Positions 52,068 to 59,241 of a stretch of DNA of 59,241 bases are shown here, piece by piece. Origin of the DNA: Streptomyces ureilyticus (lineage in GTDB: Bacteria > Actinomycetota > Actinomycetes > Streptomycetales > Streptomycetaceae); NCBI RefSeq assembly GCF_011045025.1, contig NZ_JAAKZX010000036.1, positions 1-59,241 on the forward strand, given 5' to 3'. Position numbers and translations under genes: made by a program. The notes under the pieces are model-generated. The model was not told where the DNA came from. It searched no databases and saw nothing but the letters and a program-made list of their open reading frames with translations. Numbering within the stretch: the first letter of the stretch is position 1; the number at the start of each line of letters is the position of its first letter.

Positions 52068-55000
52068 CTAACGCTCCTGCTGGTGAGTGGGGCTGGGGAA
52101 GCTGCCGGTCTGGCCCGAACCGGCCTGGCGACCCTGCTGGATGCCCCGACGGAGATTGGTCAGCCGGCCGCGTACGTCATCGGGCGCACGCGAGACCTGC
52201 GGACCGCTTTGGTGCTGTTGCTGCTGAGCCGTGCCCGCGACGAGGTTCGCGCGGGGCACCCGGCGCGGCAGGCCCGAGACGGTCACGCCACCCGCGGTGG
52301 GCTGACGCACCTTCTCGGCCTGGCGGCCGAGTTCATCATTGGGAGAGGCACGCCAGGACGACGTGACGGCCGGAGCCGGCTCCGGCGCCGGGCGCTGCGG
52401 GGCCGCGGGAGCCCGGTTGGGCGGCGGCGGGGTGTCCATGGCGGACGCCGAGGACGCCGACTCGGTCCGGGAGCCGTTGCTCCGGCCCTGGTCCTGCCCC
52501 TGGGCCTCCTGGGCCTGGTGGAACCAGTTGGTTTCCAGGGTGTCGTACAGCGGTGTACGTCCGTCGCCGGGGCCCGACGCCGGGGGCAGGCCCTCGGGCT
52601 CCTGCGCCCGTGGGGCATGCGACGGCTGCGGGGGGAGCGAGGGGCGCCGACGCGGCTGCGGGCGCTGGGGGCGCCGGTTGCCGTTCGTACCGTTCGCGTT
52701 CGTCCCGTTGGTTCCGGGGCGCTCGAACTGGCCGGTGTCGCCACCGCCCTGGCGCTCGCCGCGGTCGTCCCGCTCCGGGGCGGAACCGTTGTAGCCGGAC
52801 GCCGGGGTCCGCCCGTTCGCGGGCTGGTCCTGGCGGCCGTCCTGGCCGGGCCTGGCGAACTGGCCGGTCGAGGACGGGTTCTGCCGGGCGGAAGGATTCG
52901 GCGGGCCGAACACATCCGGGCGCACGAACTGCCCGGTGCCCTGGCCGGGACGCGGGATGTCGAAGTCGGCGGGACCGCCTCCGGAACCGGGACGCGGGGC
53001 GTCGAAGTCCGGCCGGGGGTACTCACCCGTGGAGTTCGGACCCTGACGGTCGTCGATCCGGGGGATCTCCTCGGTCGAGCCCGGACCCTGACGGTCGTCC
53101 ACGCGCGGCATGCGCGAGGTCGCGTCCGGCTCCTCGTGGCCGCGCGGGGCGTCCATCGAGTCGCGCCGGCCCGGCTCGTCGCTCCAACTGCTCACGCGCG
53201 GCTGGGGGTTGCCCCCGGGCAGCTCGGCCCGAGGACCACCGGGCGGCGGCAGCTGCGGCTGCCCGGGATGACGGCCCTGATCGGCGTTGTTGCCCTCGGG
53301 GCGCCGCTGCGGCGGTACGGGACCACGGCCGCCGAACCCCTCCTGGCGGCCACTGTCGGCGAAACCGTCGAAGCCCTGCGGAGCACCCGTACCGGCGGCC
53401 TGAAGACCCTGCGGCGCACCCGGCGCGGCACCGGCCGGAGCCGGCCTGCCCTGCGGGGGCGCGGGCGGCATGGGCGGCTGCGGTCCACGCGAGCCGCCCG
53501 GCCCGCCCGGACGGCCGCCCGAGTCGCTGCCGGGCAGCGCGGGACGCGGACCCGAGCCCGCACCGACCTGCCCGCGCTGCGGCCCGGAGTTCAGGCGCCC
53601 GGGGCCACCCGGCGCACCCGCACCGCCGCCGAGCGCGGGACCGCTACCGGCACCACCACGACGAGCCGCCGCCACACCGGCAGCGGCCTGCGCGGCGGCC
53701 GGACCGCCGGCACCCGCGCCCTGGCCCGGCTTGCCCGGTGCCTTCTTGCCGCCCTGGGCGACATCGACGGGGAGCATGACCAGCGCGGTCGTACCACCGG
53801 AGTCGGACGGCCGCAGCTGAATGCGGATGCCGTGTCGCTGCGAAAGCCGGCCGACCACGAACAGACCCATGCGGCGCGACACCGAGACGTCCACGGTGGG
53901 CGGCGAGGCGAGCCGCTCGTTGATCGCTGCGAGGTCCTCGGGGGAGAGACCGATACCGGTGTCGTGGATCTCGATCAGTACGCGGCCGTCGGGCAGCGCG
54001 TGACCGGTGACCTTGACCTTGGTCTGCGGCGAGGAGAACGAGGTGGCGTTCTCCAGCAGCTCGGCGAGCAGGTGCACAAGGTCGTTGACCACGCGGCCCG
54101 CGACCTCGGTCGCCGGGACCGAGGACAGCTCGATCCGCTCGTACTGCTCCACCTCGGAGGCGGCGGCACGGAGCACGTCGACCAGCGGGACCGGGCGGGT
54201 CCAGCGGCGGCCGGGCTCTTCACCGGCGAGAACGAGGAGGTTCTCACCGTTACGGCGCATGCGGGTCGCGAGGTGGTCGAGCTTGAACAGCGAGGACAGC
54301 TGGTCCGGGTCGGCCTCGCGGGACTCCAGCTCGGAGATCAGCGACAGCTGACGCTGGATGAGGCCCTGGGAGCGCCGCGAGAGGTTGGTGAACATCGCGT
54401 TGACGTTGCCCCGCAGCAGGGCCTGCTCGGCGGCCAGTCGTACGGCCTCGCGGTGCACGTCGTCGAAGGCCGCGGCCACCTGGCCGATCTCGTCCTTGGA
54501 GTGCACACCGACCGACTGCACGGAGGTGTCGACGTCCTGCGGGTCGGACTCGGACAGCTGCTTGACCAGCTCGGGCAGCCGGTCCTGGGCGACCTTGGTC
54601 GCGGTGTCCTGGAGCCTGCGCAGCGAGCGGATCATGGACCGGGCCACAACGAAGGCGCCGACGAGCGAGACACCGAGCACGAGCAGGATCAGCGCACCGG
54701 AGATGATCGCTTCCTGCTCGGAGTCGTTGCGCAGCTCACGGGCCTTCTGCTCCATCTGGTTGAGAAGCGTGAGCTCGATCTTGGACATTTCCTGGATCTT
54801 GGCCGAGTCGGCGTCGATCCAGTCCAGGTACGAGCGCTTCTCGCGCTGCTCCAGGCCGTCCTCCCGGCCGAGCACGCGCTGCGCGTAGTTGTCGGCTTCC
54901 TCGATGGTCGGGCTGCCCTCGTCGATCGGCCTCATCAGGGCCTGCGCGTTGCCGTCGTAGATGCTGGCGAAGCCGGAGAGTTCGGACTTCTGGTTGTCCA

Positions 55001-55904
55001 GCGCGGAGGCCGCGTACTGCCGGTCGTTCTCCGAGAGCTCGCCGACCGTCTTGTCGGTCGCGGGCAGCGCCGCGGCGATGACGGCACGCTGGATGGACGC
55101 GTACTCCTTGGCGGAGGAGAAGGCCGCCAGGGCGCGCGTGCGCTGGATCATCTCCGGGTTGCTGGTCGCCTGCGCCATGTCCTGCGAAAGGCCCAGCAGC
55201 CGATCGATGAGCCGGTGGTACGCCTCGACCGTCTGGGAGGAGTTCTCGTTGTCCGTGTAGGCGACGTTGCGGATGTTCTTGATCTTGCTCAGCTCGGAGA
55301 CGATGGAGACGACGTTGTCGCGGACGCCGTCGAGGGTCTCGTCGCTGCTCGCGTCGTCGATCTCGCGCGAGCCCTCCATGAAGGCGGCACGCGCGCGGTC
55401 CGTCTTGTCGCGCAGGCCCTTGACCGTGGGCTCGGACCCGTCCGCGCCGTGCGAGAGCGGTCCGGCCGACTTGTCGCGCTCCTCCTGGAGCGCGACGGCG
55501 AGCTCGGTCGCCTCCTTGGTCATGTCGGTCAGCAGCCTCATGTTGTCGAGCTGCTGGATGTCGTCCATGGAGTCGCTGATACGCAGCGCACCGAGCGAGG
55601 TCGCGGCGACCACGGGGAGCGCGAGCAGCGAGACCAGGCGCGTGGAGATACGCCAGTTGCGCAGCGCTATTCGGGCGCCGGGGCCGCTCGGGCTCTTCGG
55701 CTTCGCCGCCGGGGCGGCGGGCGCCGAGGCCGCGGGTCCGCCCGACGGGCCTCCCGGGCCGGGGCGGGAGCCGCGATCACCGGTGTCGCCGGTCTGTGCC
55801 GGTCCTTGGCTCTGGGCGTGCTGGGGCGACGAACCGCGGTCGGTCCCGCCGTGCGGCTCCGGCTCCGCCGAAGCGCTGCCATCCCTCTTGAAACGTCCCT
55901 GCAC
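52068..55904 (-). CDS. cvnA: Conservon sensor protein CvnA (distal conservon)
   Basis: A 1278-residue membrane sensor. The start is GTG at 55904 (VQGRFKRDGSASAEPEP); the longer frame upstream does not match the family. TM1 lies near residues 90-112 (RLVSLLALPVVAATSLGALR), then a NIT-type helical sensor, TM2 (about 405-425), HAMP (DEIGQVAAAFDDVHREAVR) and a GHKL ATPase domain (LLAELLENATSFSS, DTGIGLSPEDL, GLFVVGRLSQRHGIRI). The 500-residue C-terminal tail is Pro/Gly-rich and disordered. Input arm of its conservon; the sensed signal is unknown. Confidence 0.93.
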   Translation of the reverse strand: MQGRFKRDGSASAEPEPHGGTDRGSSPQHAQSQGPAQTGDTGDRGSRPGPGGPSGGPAASAPAAPAAKPKSPSGPGARIALRNWRISTRLVSLLALPVVAATSLGALRISDSMDDIQQLDNMRLLTDMTKEATELAVALQEERDKSAGPLSHGADGSEPTVKGLRDKTDRARAAFMEGSREIDDASSDETLDGVRDNVVSIVSELSKIKNIRNVAYTDNENSSQTVEAYHRLIDRLLGLSQDMAQATSNPEMIQRTRALAAFSSAKEYASIQRAVIAAALPATDKTVGELSENDRQYAASALDNQKSELSGFASIYDGNAQALMRPIDEGSPTIEEADNYAQRVLGREDGLEQREKRSYLDWIDADSAKIQEMSKIELTLLNQMEQKARELRNDSEQEAIISGALILLVLGVSLVGAFVVARSMIRSLRRLQDTATKVAQDRLPELVKQLSESDPQDVDTSVQSVGVHSKDEIGQVAAAFDDVHREAVRLAAEQALLRGNVNAMFTNLSRRSQGLIQRQLSLISELESREADPDQLSSLFKLDHLATRMRRNGENLLVLAGEEPGRRWTRPVPLVDVLRAAASEVEQYERIELSSVPATEVAGRVVNDLVHLLAELLENATSFSSPQTKVKVTGHALPDGRVLIEIHDTGIGLSPEDLAAINERLASPPTVDVSVSRRMGLFVVGRLSQRHGIRIQLRPSDSGGTTALVMLPVDVAQGGKKAPGKPGQGAGAGGPAAAQAAAGVAAARRGGAGSGPALGGGAGAPGGPGRLNSGPQRGQVGAGSGPRPALPGSDSGGRPGGPGGSRGPQPPMPPAPPQGRPAPAGAAPGAPQGLQAAGTGAPQGFDGFADSGRQEGFGGRGPVPPQRRPEGNNADQGRHPGQPQLPPPGGPRAELPGGNPQPRVSSWSDEPGRRDSMDAPRGHEEPDATSRMPRVDDRQGPGSTEEIPRIDDRQGPNSTGEYPRPDFDAPRPGSGGGPADFDIPRPGQGTGQFVRPDVFGPPNPSARQNPSSTGQFARPGQDGRQDQPANGRTPASGYNGSAPERDDRGERQGGGDTGQFERPGTNGTNANGTNGNRRPQRPQPRRRPSLPPQPSHAPRAQEPEGLPPASGPGDGRTPLYDTLETNWFHQAQEAQGQDQGRSNGSRTESASSASAMDTPPPPNRAPAAPQRPAPEPAPAVTSSWRASPNDELGRQAEKVRQPTAGGVTVSGLPRRVPRANLVAGTAQQQQHQSGPQVSRAPDDVRGRLTNLRRGIQQGRQAGSGQTGSFPSPTHQQER

Positions 55905-56496
55905 TAGCGTCGCAACCTCTGGACCAGGCGCCCCTCCGCAGAACGGTGGGACGGTGTCGGCGTCGTACCGGCGCAATGCGCCTTTTGTCGGTCTTCGGTG
56001 ACCGGCGCTGCTCCCCCTATCCCGCCGCCATGCGGCGCTGCGTTGCGCCCCCTGTGCGCCGGTTCGATCCCGCGGCGGTTCGTGGAATTCCAGCACAGTG
56101 CCGGATCTCCAACAAGGCCCATGGGTCATGCTGTGACCAACGTGACCCCTTGTGAGGGGCGAGTTACGGGTCGTAGAAAGTGATCCCCCGCATAACGGGC
56201 ACAATCGGGCGATCCGCGCGTGCGCGAGGCGTGTCCCAGTCGCCATGATCAGCAGCGGAATGATGGCTTCAGGTGGGAAATGCCCGCTTTGTCAGCGTGC
56301 AAGGTCGGCGCGAATTGACCGTTTTGACGGGCGGTTCGTGAGGAAACTCACACGGCGATCATGGGGTCTTCACAACTTTCCCCGGGAACCGGACGTTTAG
56401 CCTGAGGCTTTACAGGTACAGCAAATCCGACAACACGCGCTTGTGCGACGGCCGTTGGCCGCGCAGGCGCCCGTACGACGGGGTCAAACACCGCAC
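55905..56496. other. Divergent intergenic region upstream of cvnA
   Basis: This 592-bp region is between the distal cvnA and a small plus-strand gene and is slightly lower in GC than its neighbours. It presumably holds both promoters. A GTGAG/CTCAC stem with GAAA loop lies at 56338-56351, and GGGAACCGG at 56382-56390 resembles an ECF-sigma -35 element, but no matching -10 was settled. A 52-residue frame at 56245-56400 with one CxxC pair has no ribosome-binding site and is not called. Confidence 0.4.
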
Positions 56497-56691
56497 ATGA
56501 AGACGCTGATGTTCCAGAACATAGCCAATCCGCGACGCACCACGCTGGCGCATCTCGAAGACGCCGACGAACTGCAGACACCGGACTGGCGGGAACAGCA
56601 GGAGCACGCCGTCGAGCTCCCCGCCCAGACCGCCAACCCGCGCCGCACCATCCTGGTGGACGTCCCGGTGGGCGCGGGCGCCGAGCAGTAG
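56497..56691 (+). CDS. Small protein with repeated NPRRT motif
   Basis: A 64-residue acidic protein starting with ATG at 56497. The motif ANPRRTTL near the N-terminus (residues 10-17) recurs as ANPRRTIL near the C-terminus (46-53), separated by a charged linker (DADELQTPDWREQQ). It has no signal peptide, cysteine or membrane segment. A weak upstream site leaves the second ATG (56509) as an alternative start. It does not resemble a family that I recognise; the symmetrical motif suggests two equal binding sites for a partner. Confidence 0.6.
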   Translation: MKTLMFQNIANPRRTTLAHLEDADELQTPDWREQQEHAVELPAQTANPRRTILVDVPVGAGAEQ

Positions 56692-56821
56692 GCCGCGGCA
56701 GGACTCAGAGTCGAGGACGAGCCCGACGGGCCTCGCGTAATCGCGTGAGGTGACACCCCTTCCCCGCGTTAGCCTGGAGCGTCATACTCCGGCCGGCTCA
56801 GTAGAGGGGCGCAAGGTTCCC

Positions 56822-57610
56822 GTGCGCATCGCCAGGTTCTCCATCGACGGAAACGTCGCGTTCGGCGCGGTCGAGGGCGAGAGCCCTCCTGGATCGACCG
56901 ACGGGCTCGTCCTCGACATCATCAAGGGCATCCCCTTCACGGACTTCGAACTCTCCGGTACGAAGCTGCCGCTGAGCAAGGTCAGGCTGCTCCCGCCGGT
57001 GCTCCCGAACAAGGTCGTGGCCTTCGGCCGCAACTACGCGGAGCACGCGAAGGAACTCGGCAACGAGGTGCCCGACGCCCCGTTCGCCTTCTTCAAGCCG
57101 TCCACCTCGGTGATCGGCCCCGGCGACGAGATCGCGTACCCCTCCTTCTCCCAGGAGTTGCACCACGAGGCCGAGCTGGCCGTGGTCATCGGCCGCATGT
57201 GCCGCGAGGTCCCGCGCGAGCGCGTCAAGGACGTCATCCTCGGCTACACCTGTGCCAACGACGTCACCGCACGCGACGTCCAGAAGCGCGAGAAGCAATG
57301 GGCTAGGGCCAAGGGCTTCGACTCCTCCTGCCCGCTCGGCCCCTGGGTGGAGACGGATCTCGACCCCTCCGACCTGACGATCCAGTGCACGGTCAACGGC
57401 GGGCAGCGCCAACTGGGCCGTACGAGCGAGATGATCCACCCCATCGAGGATCTGATCGTGAACATCACGGAGGCCATGACGCTGCTCCCCGGCGACGTGA
57501 TCCTCACGGGCACCCCCGCAGGGGTCGGCCCCCTCAACGTCGGCGACGAGGTCGCCGTCACCATCGAAGGCATCGGCACTCTCACCAACAAGGTGATCAA
57601 GCGTGGCTAA
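56822..57610 (+). CDS. Fumarylacetoacetate hydrolase family protein
   Basis: A 262-residue FAH-fold hydrolase or isomerase. The catalytic block is conserved: KVVAFGRNYAEHAKELG, the metal ligands in HHEAELAVVIGR, then GYTCANDVTARDVQKRE and the TGTPAGVGPLNVGDEV end. Family members cleave or rearrange beta-diketo acids in aromatic catabolism; in Streptomyces this gene sits next to gltX and its substrate is unknown. GTG at 56822 is chosen as start because family sequence begins there. The end overlaps the gltX start by 8 nt. Confidence 0.92.
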   Translation: MRIARFSIDGNVAFGAVEGESPPGSTDGLVLDIIKGIPFTDFELSGTKLPLSKVRLLPPVLPNKVVAFGRNYAEHAKELGNEVPDAPFAFFKPSTSVIGPGDEIAYPSFSQELHHEAELAVVIGRMCREVPRERVKDVILGYTCANDVTARDVQKREKQWARAKGFDSSCPLGPWVETDLDPSDLTIQCTVNGGQRQLGRTSEMIHPIEDLIVNITEAMTLLPGDVILTGTPAGVGPLNVGDEVAVTIEGIGTLTNKVIKRG

Positions 57611-59102
57611 CGCGAACGTCCGCGTACGTTTCTGTCCCTCGCCGACCGGCAACCCCCATGTGGGCCTGGTCCGCACCGCCCTGTTCAACTGGGCATACGC
57701 CCGTCACACAGGCGGCACCTTCGTGTTCCGTATCGAGGACACCGACGCGGCCCGCGACTCCGAGGAGTCCTACGAGCAGCTGCTGGACTCCATGCGCTGG
57801 CTCGGCTTCGACTGGGACGAAGGCCCCGCCGCATTCGACAGCGCCTCCGGCGCGGGCGGCGGCCCGCACGCCCCGTACCGCCAGTCGCAGCGCATGGACA
57901 TCTACAAGGACGTCGCCCGCAAGCTCCTCGACGCCGGCCACGCGTACTACTGCTACTGCTCCACGGCCGAATTGGACGCCCGCCGCGAGGCCGCCCGCGC
58001 TGCCGGCAAGCCCTCCGGCTACGACGGCCACTGCCGCGCGCTCACCGACGAGCAGATCGCCGGGTACAAGACCGAGGACCGCGAGCCCATCGTCCGCTTC
58101 CGCATGCCGGACGAGGCGATCACCTTCACGGACCTGGTCCGCGGCGAGCTGACGTTCACCCCGGAGAACGTTCCGGACTACGGGATCGTACGAGCCAACG
58201 GGGCGCCCCTCTACACGCTCGTGAACCCCGTCGACGACGCCCTCATGGAGATCACACACATCCTGCGCGGCGAGGACCTGCTGTCCTCCACCCCGCGCCA
58301 GATCGCCCTCTGCAAGGCACTGATCGAACTGGGCATCGCCAAGTCCGTGCCGGCCTTCGGGCACCTGCCGTACGTGATGGGCGAGGGCAACAAGAAGCTC
58401 TCCAAGCGCGACCCGCAGTCCTCGCTGAACCTCTACAGGGAGCGCGGTTTCCTCCCGGAGGGCCTGCTCAACTACCTCTCCCTGCTGGGCTGGTCGCTCT
58501 CCGCCGACCAGGACGTCTTCTCGATCGACGAGATGGTCGCGGCCTTCGACATCAAGGACGTCGTCCCGAACCCGGCCCGCTTCGACCTGAAGAAGTGCGA
58601 GGCGATCAACGCCGATCACATCAGGCGGCTGGACGTGAAGGCGTTCGTCGAGGCCTGCGGACCGTGGCTGAAGGCCCCGCACGCGCCCTGGGCGCCGGAG
58701 GACTTCGACCAGGCCAAGTGGGAGGCGATCGCCCCGCACGCCCAGACCCGCCTGACGGTCCTGTCCGACATCACGCAGAACGTGGACTTCCTGTTCCTGA
58801 ACGAGCCCGTCGAGGACGAGGCCTCCTGGAACAAGGCGATGAAGGAGGGCTCGGACGCGCTCCTGCGCACGGCCCGCGCGAAGCTGGAATCCGCGGACTG
58901 GACGAGTCCGGAGCCGCTCAAGGCCGCCGTCCTCGCGGCCGGCGAGGAGCACGGCCTCAAACTCGGCAAGGCCCAGGCCCCCGTCCGCGTAGCCGTCACC
59001 GGCCGCACGGTAGGCCTCCCCCTCTTCGAGTCCCTGGAAGTCCTGGGCAAGGAGAAAACATTGACCCGCATCGACGCGGCCCTGGCCAAGCTGACCGCGT
59101 AG
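57603..59102 (+). CDS. gltX: Glutamyl-tRNA synthetase
   Basis: A 499-residue class I aminoacyl-tRNA synthetase that charges tRNA-Glu and, in actinobacteria lacking glutaminyl-tRNA synthetase, also tRNA-Gln before amidation. The HIGH-type motif is SPTGNPHVG and the KMSKS-type loop is NKKLSKRD; RFRMPDEAITF and the anticodon-binding helical domain (about 330-499) follow. The start is GTG at 57603 inside the end of the preceding gene, indicating coupling. Ends 139 bp before the window edge. Confidence 0.96.
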   Translation: MANANVRVRFCPSPTGNPHVGLVRTALFNWAYARHTGGTFVFRIEDTDAARDSEESYEQLLDSMRWLGFDWDEGPAAFDSASGAGGGPHAPYRQSQRMDIYKDVARKLLDAGHAYYCYCSTAELDARREAARAAGKPSGYDGHCRALTDEQIAGYKTEDREPIVRFRMPDEAITFTDLVRGELTFTPENVPDYGIVRANGAPLYTLVNPVDDALMEITHILRGEDLLSSTPRQIALCKALIELGIAKSVPAFGHLPYVMGEGNKKLSKRDPQSSLNLYRERGFLPEGLLNYLSLLGWSLSADQDVFSIDEMVAAFDIKDVVPNPARFDLKKCEAINADHIRRLDVKAFVEACGPWLKAPHAPWAPEDFDQAKWEAIAPHAQTRLTVLSDITQNVDFLFLNEPVEDEASWNKAMKEGSDALLRTARAKLESADWTSPEPLKAAVLAAGEEHGLKLGKAQAPVRVAVTGRTVGLPLFESLEVLGKEKTLTRIDAALAKLTA

Positions 59103-59120
59103 CGCACGCCACGTACGGCG

Positions 59121-59148
59121 GGGCGGCACCTATGCCAGGTGCCGTCCC
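59121..59148 (+). terminator. Hairpin after gltX
   Basis: GGGCGGCACCT (59121-59131) pairs with AGGTGCCGTCC (59137-59147), an 11-bp stem with one G-U wobble and a 5-nt loop, 19 nt after the gltX stop. Confidence 0.6.
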
Positions 59149-59194
59149 GCTGTGTTGCCTTCAGGCGGCAGCCGTACCGGCGTCGGCTCTCCCG

Positions 59195-59241
59195 ATGGGG
59201 GCTGGGGGCGAAGCCCGCAGTTTCGGGAAGGGGCTGTCTCT
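59195..59241. repeat. Dispersed GC-rich intergenic repeat (partial)
   Basis: The run ending AGTTTCGGGAAGGGGC, preceded by GGGGGC..GCCC pairings, resembles a short repeat found between genes in many Streptomyces genomes. The assignment is from memory and it is cut by the window end. Confidence 0.4.

Noticed and set aside
51624..55907. 1427-codon open frame on the plus strand opposite the distal conservon
   Set aside because: Shadow of cvnA/cvnB. Its sequence is Arg/Gly-rich as expected for a complement of high-GC coding DNA.
56245..56400. 51-codon frame with a CxxC pair (CPLC)
   Set aside because: No ribosome-binding site, lower GC than coding sequence here, and only one cysteine pair, insufficient for a zinc fold.

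Overview
The window is a high-GC actinobacterial chromosome segment, almost certainly Streptomyces. The evidence is the codon bias, the GTG/TTG starts, two 'conservon' (cvnABCD) operons, an acyl-CoA carboxylase beta subunit followed by its tiny epsilon subunit, an XRE/DUF397/ATPase triad, and dispersed GC-rich palindromic repeats at both window edges. It mixes core amino-acid metabolism with secreted hydrolases, an accessory stretch around 25-34 kb, and a long block of signal-transduction genes.

Layout. 1-4.3 kb (minus): a peptide/nickel-type ABC importer (lipoprotein, fused permease, ATPase cut by the window edge) behind a Zur-like box. 4.4-5.3 kb: an ArsR repressor coupled to an SRPBCC protein. 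5.3-9.5 kb: proline catabolism (PucR-type regulator, proline dehydrogenase, P5C dehydrogenase). 9.6-14.2 kb: secreted GH97 glycosidase, an orphan Phd/YefM antitoxin, small ORFs and a Tat lipoprotein phosphatase. 14.4-20.2 kb: leuB, ilvE, a secreted beta-propeller protein, and cimA preceded by an isoleucine leader peptide and terminator. 20.4-25 kb: secreted GH3 beta-glucosidase, a TPM-like membrane protein and a secreted trypsin. 25.1-34.4 kb: accessory genes, including gene remnants, an autonomous TnpB element, an MFS efflux pump, an XRE-DUF397-ATPase module, an APH-like kinase, an AAA ATPase with a nuclease-like C-terminus behind a large inverted repeat, YdeI-like and amidase genes. 34.6-35.2 kb: YceI.

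35.6-43.1 kb is the most interesting segment. It is a tightly coupled five-gene operon: a cytoplasmic trypsin-like protease with a degenerate NTPase-like tail, a PknG-family kinase, a vWA/zinc-ribbon protein, a four-helix membrane protein and an orphan solute-binding lipoprotein. The last two resemble in layout the GlnX/GlnH sensor pair that sits with PknG in mycobacteria. The protease and vWA protein are additions, so the whole looks like a transmembrane nutrient-sensing pathway ending in a kinase and a protease.

43.3-45.1 kb: propionyl/acetyl-CoA carboxylase beta and epsilon subunits. 45.3-55.9 kb (minus): two tandem conservons; their CvnD GTPase genes share a 218-nt identical stretch that suggests gene conversion. 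56.5-59.1 kb: a small protein with an internal repeat, an FAH-family hydrolase and gltX.
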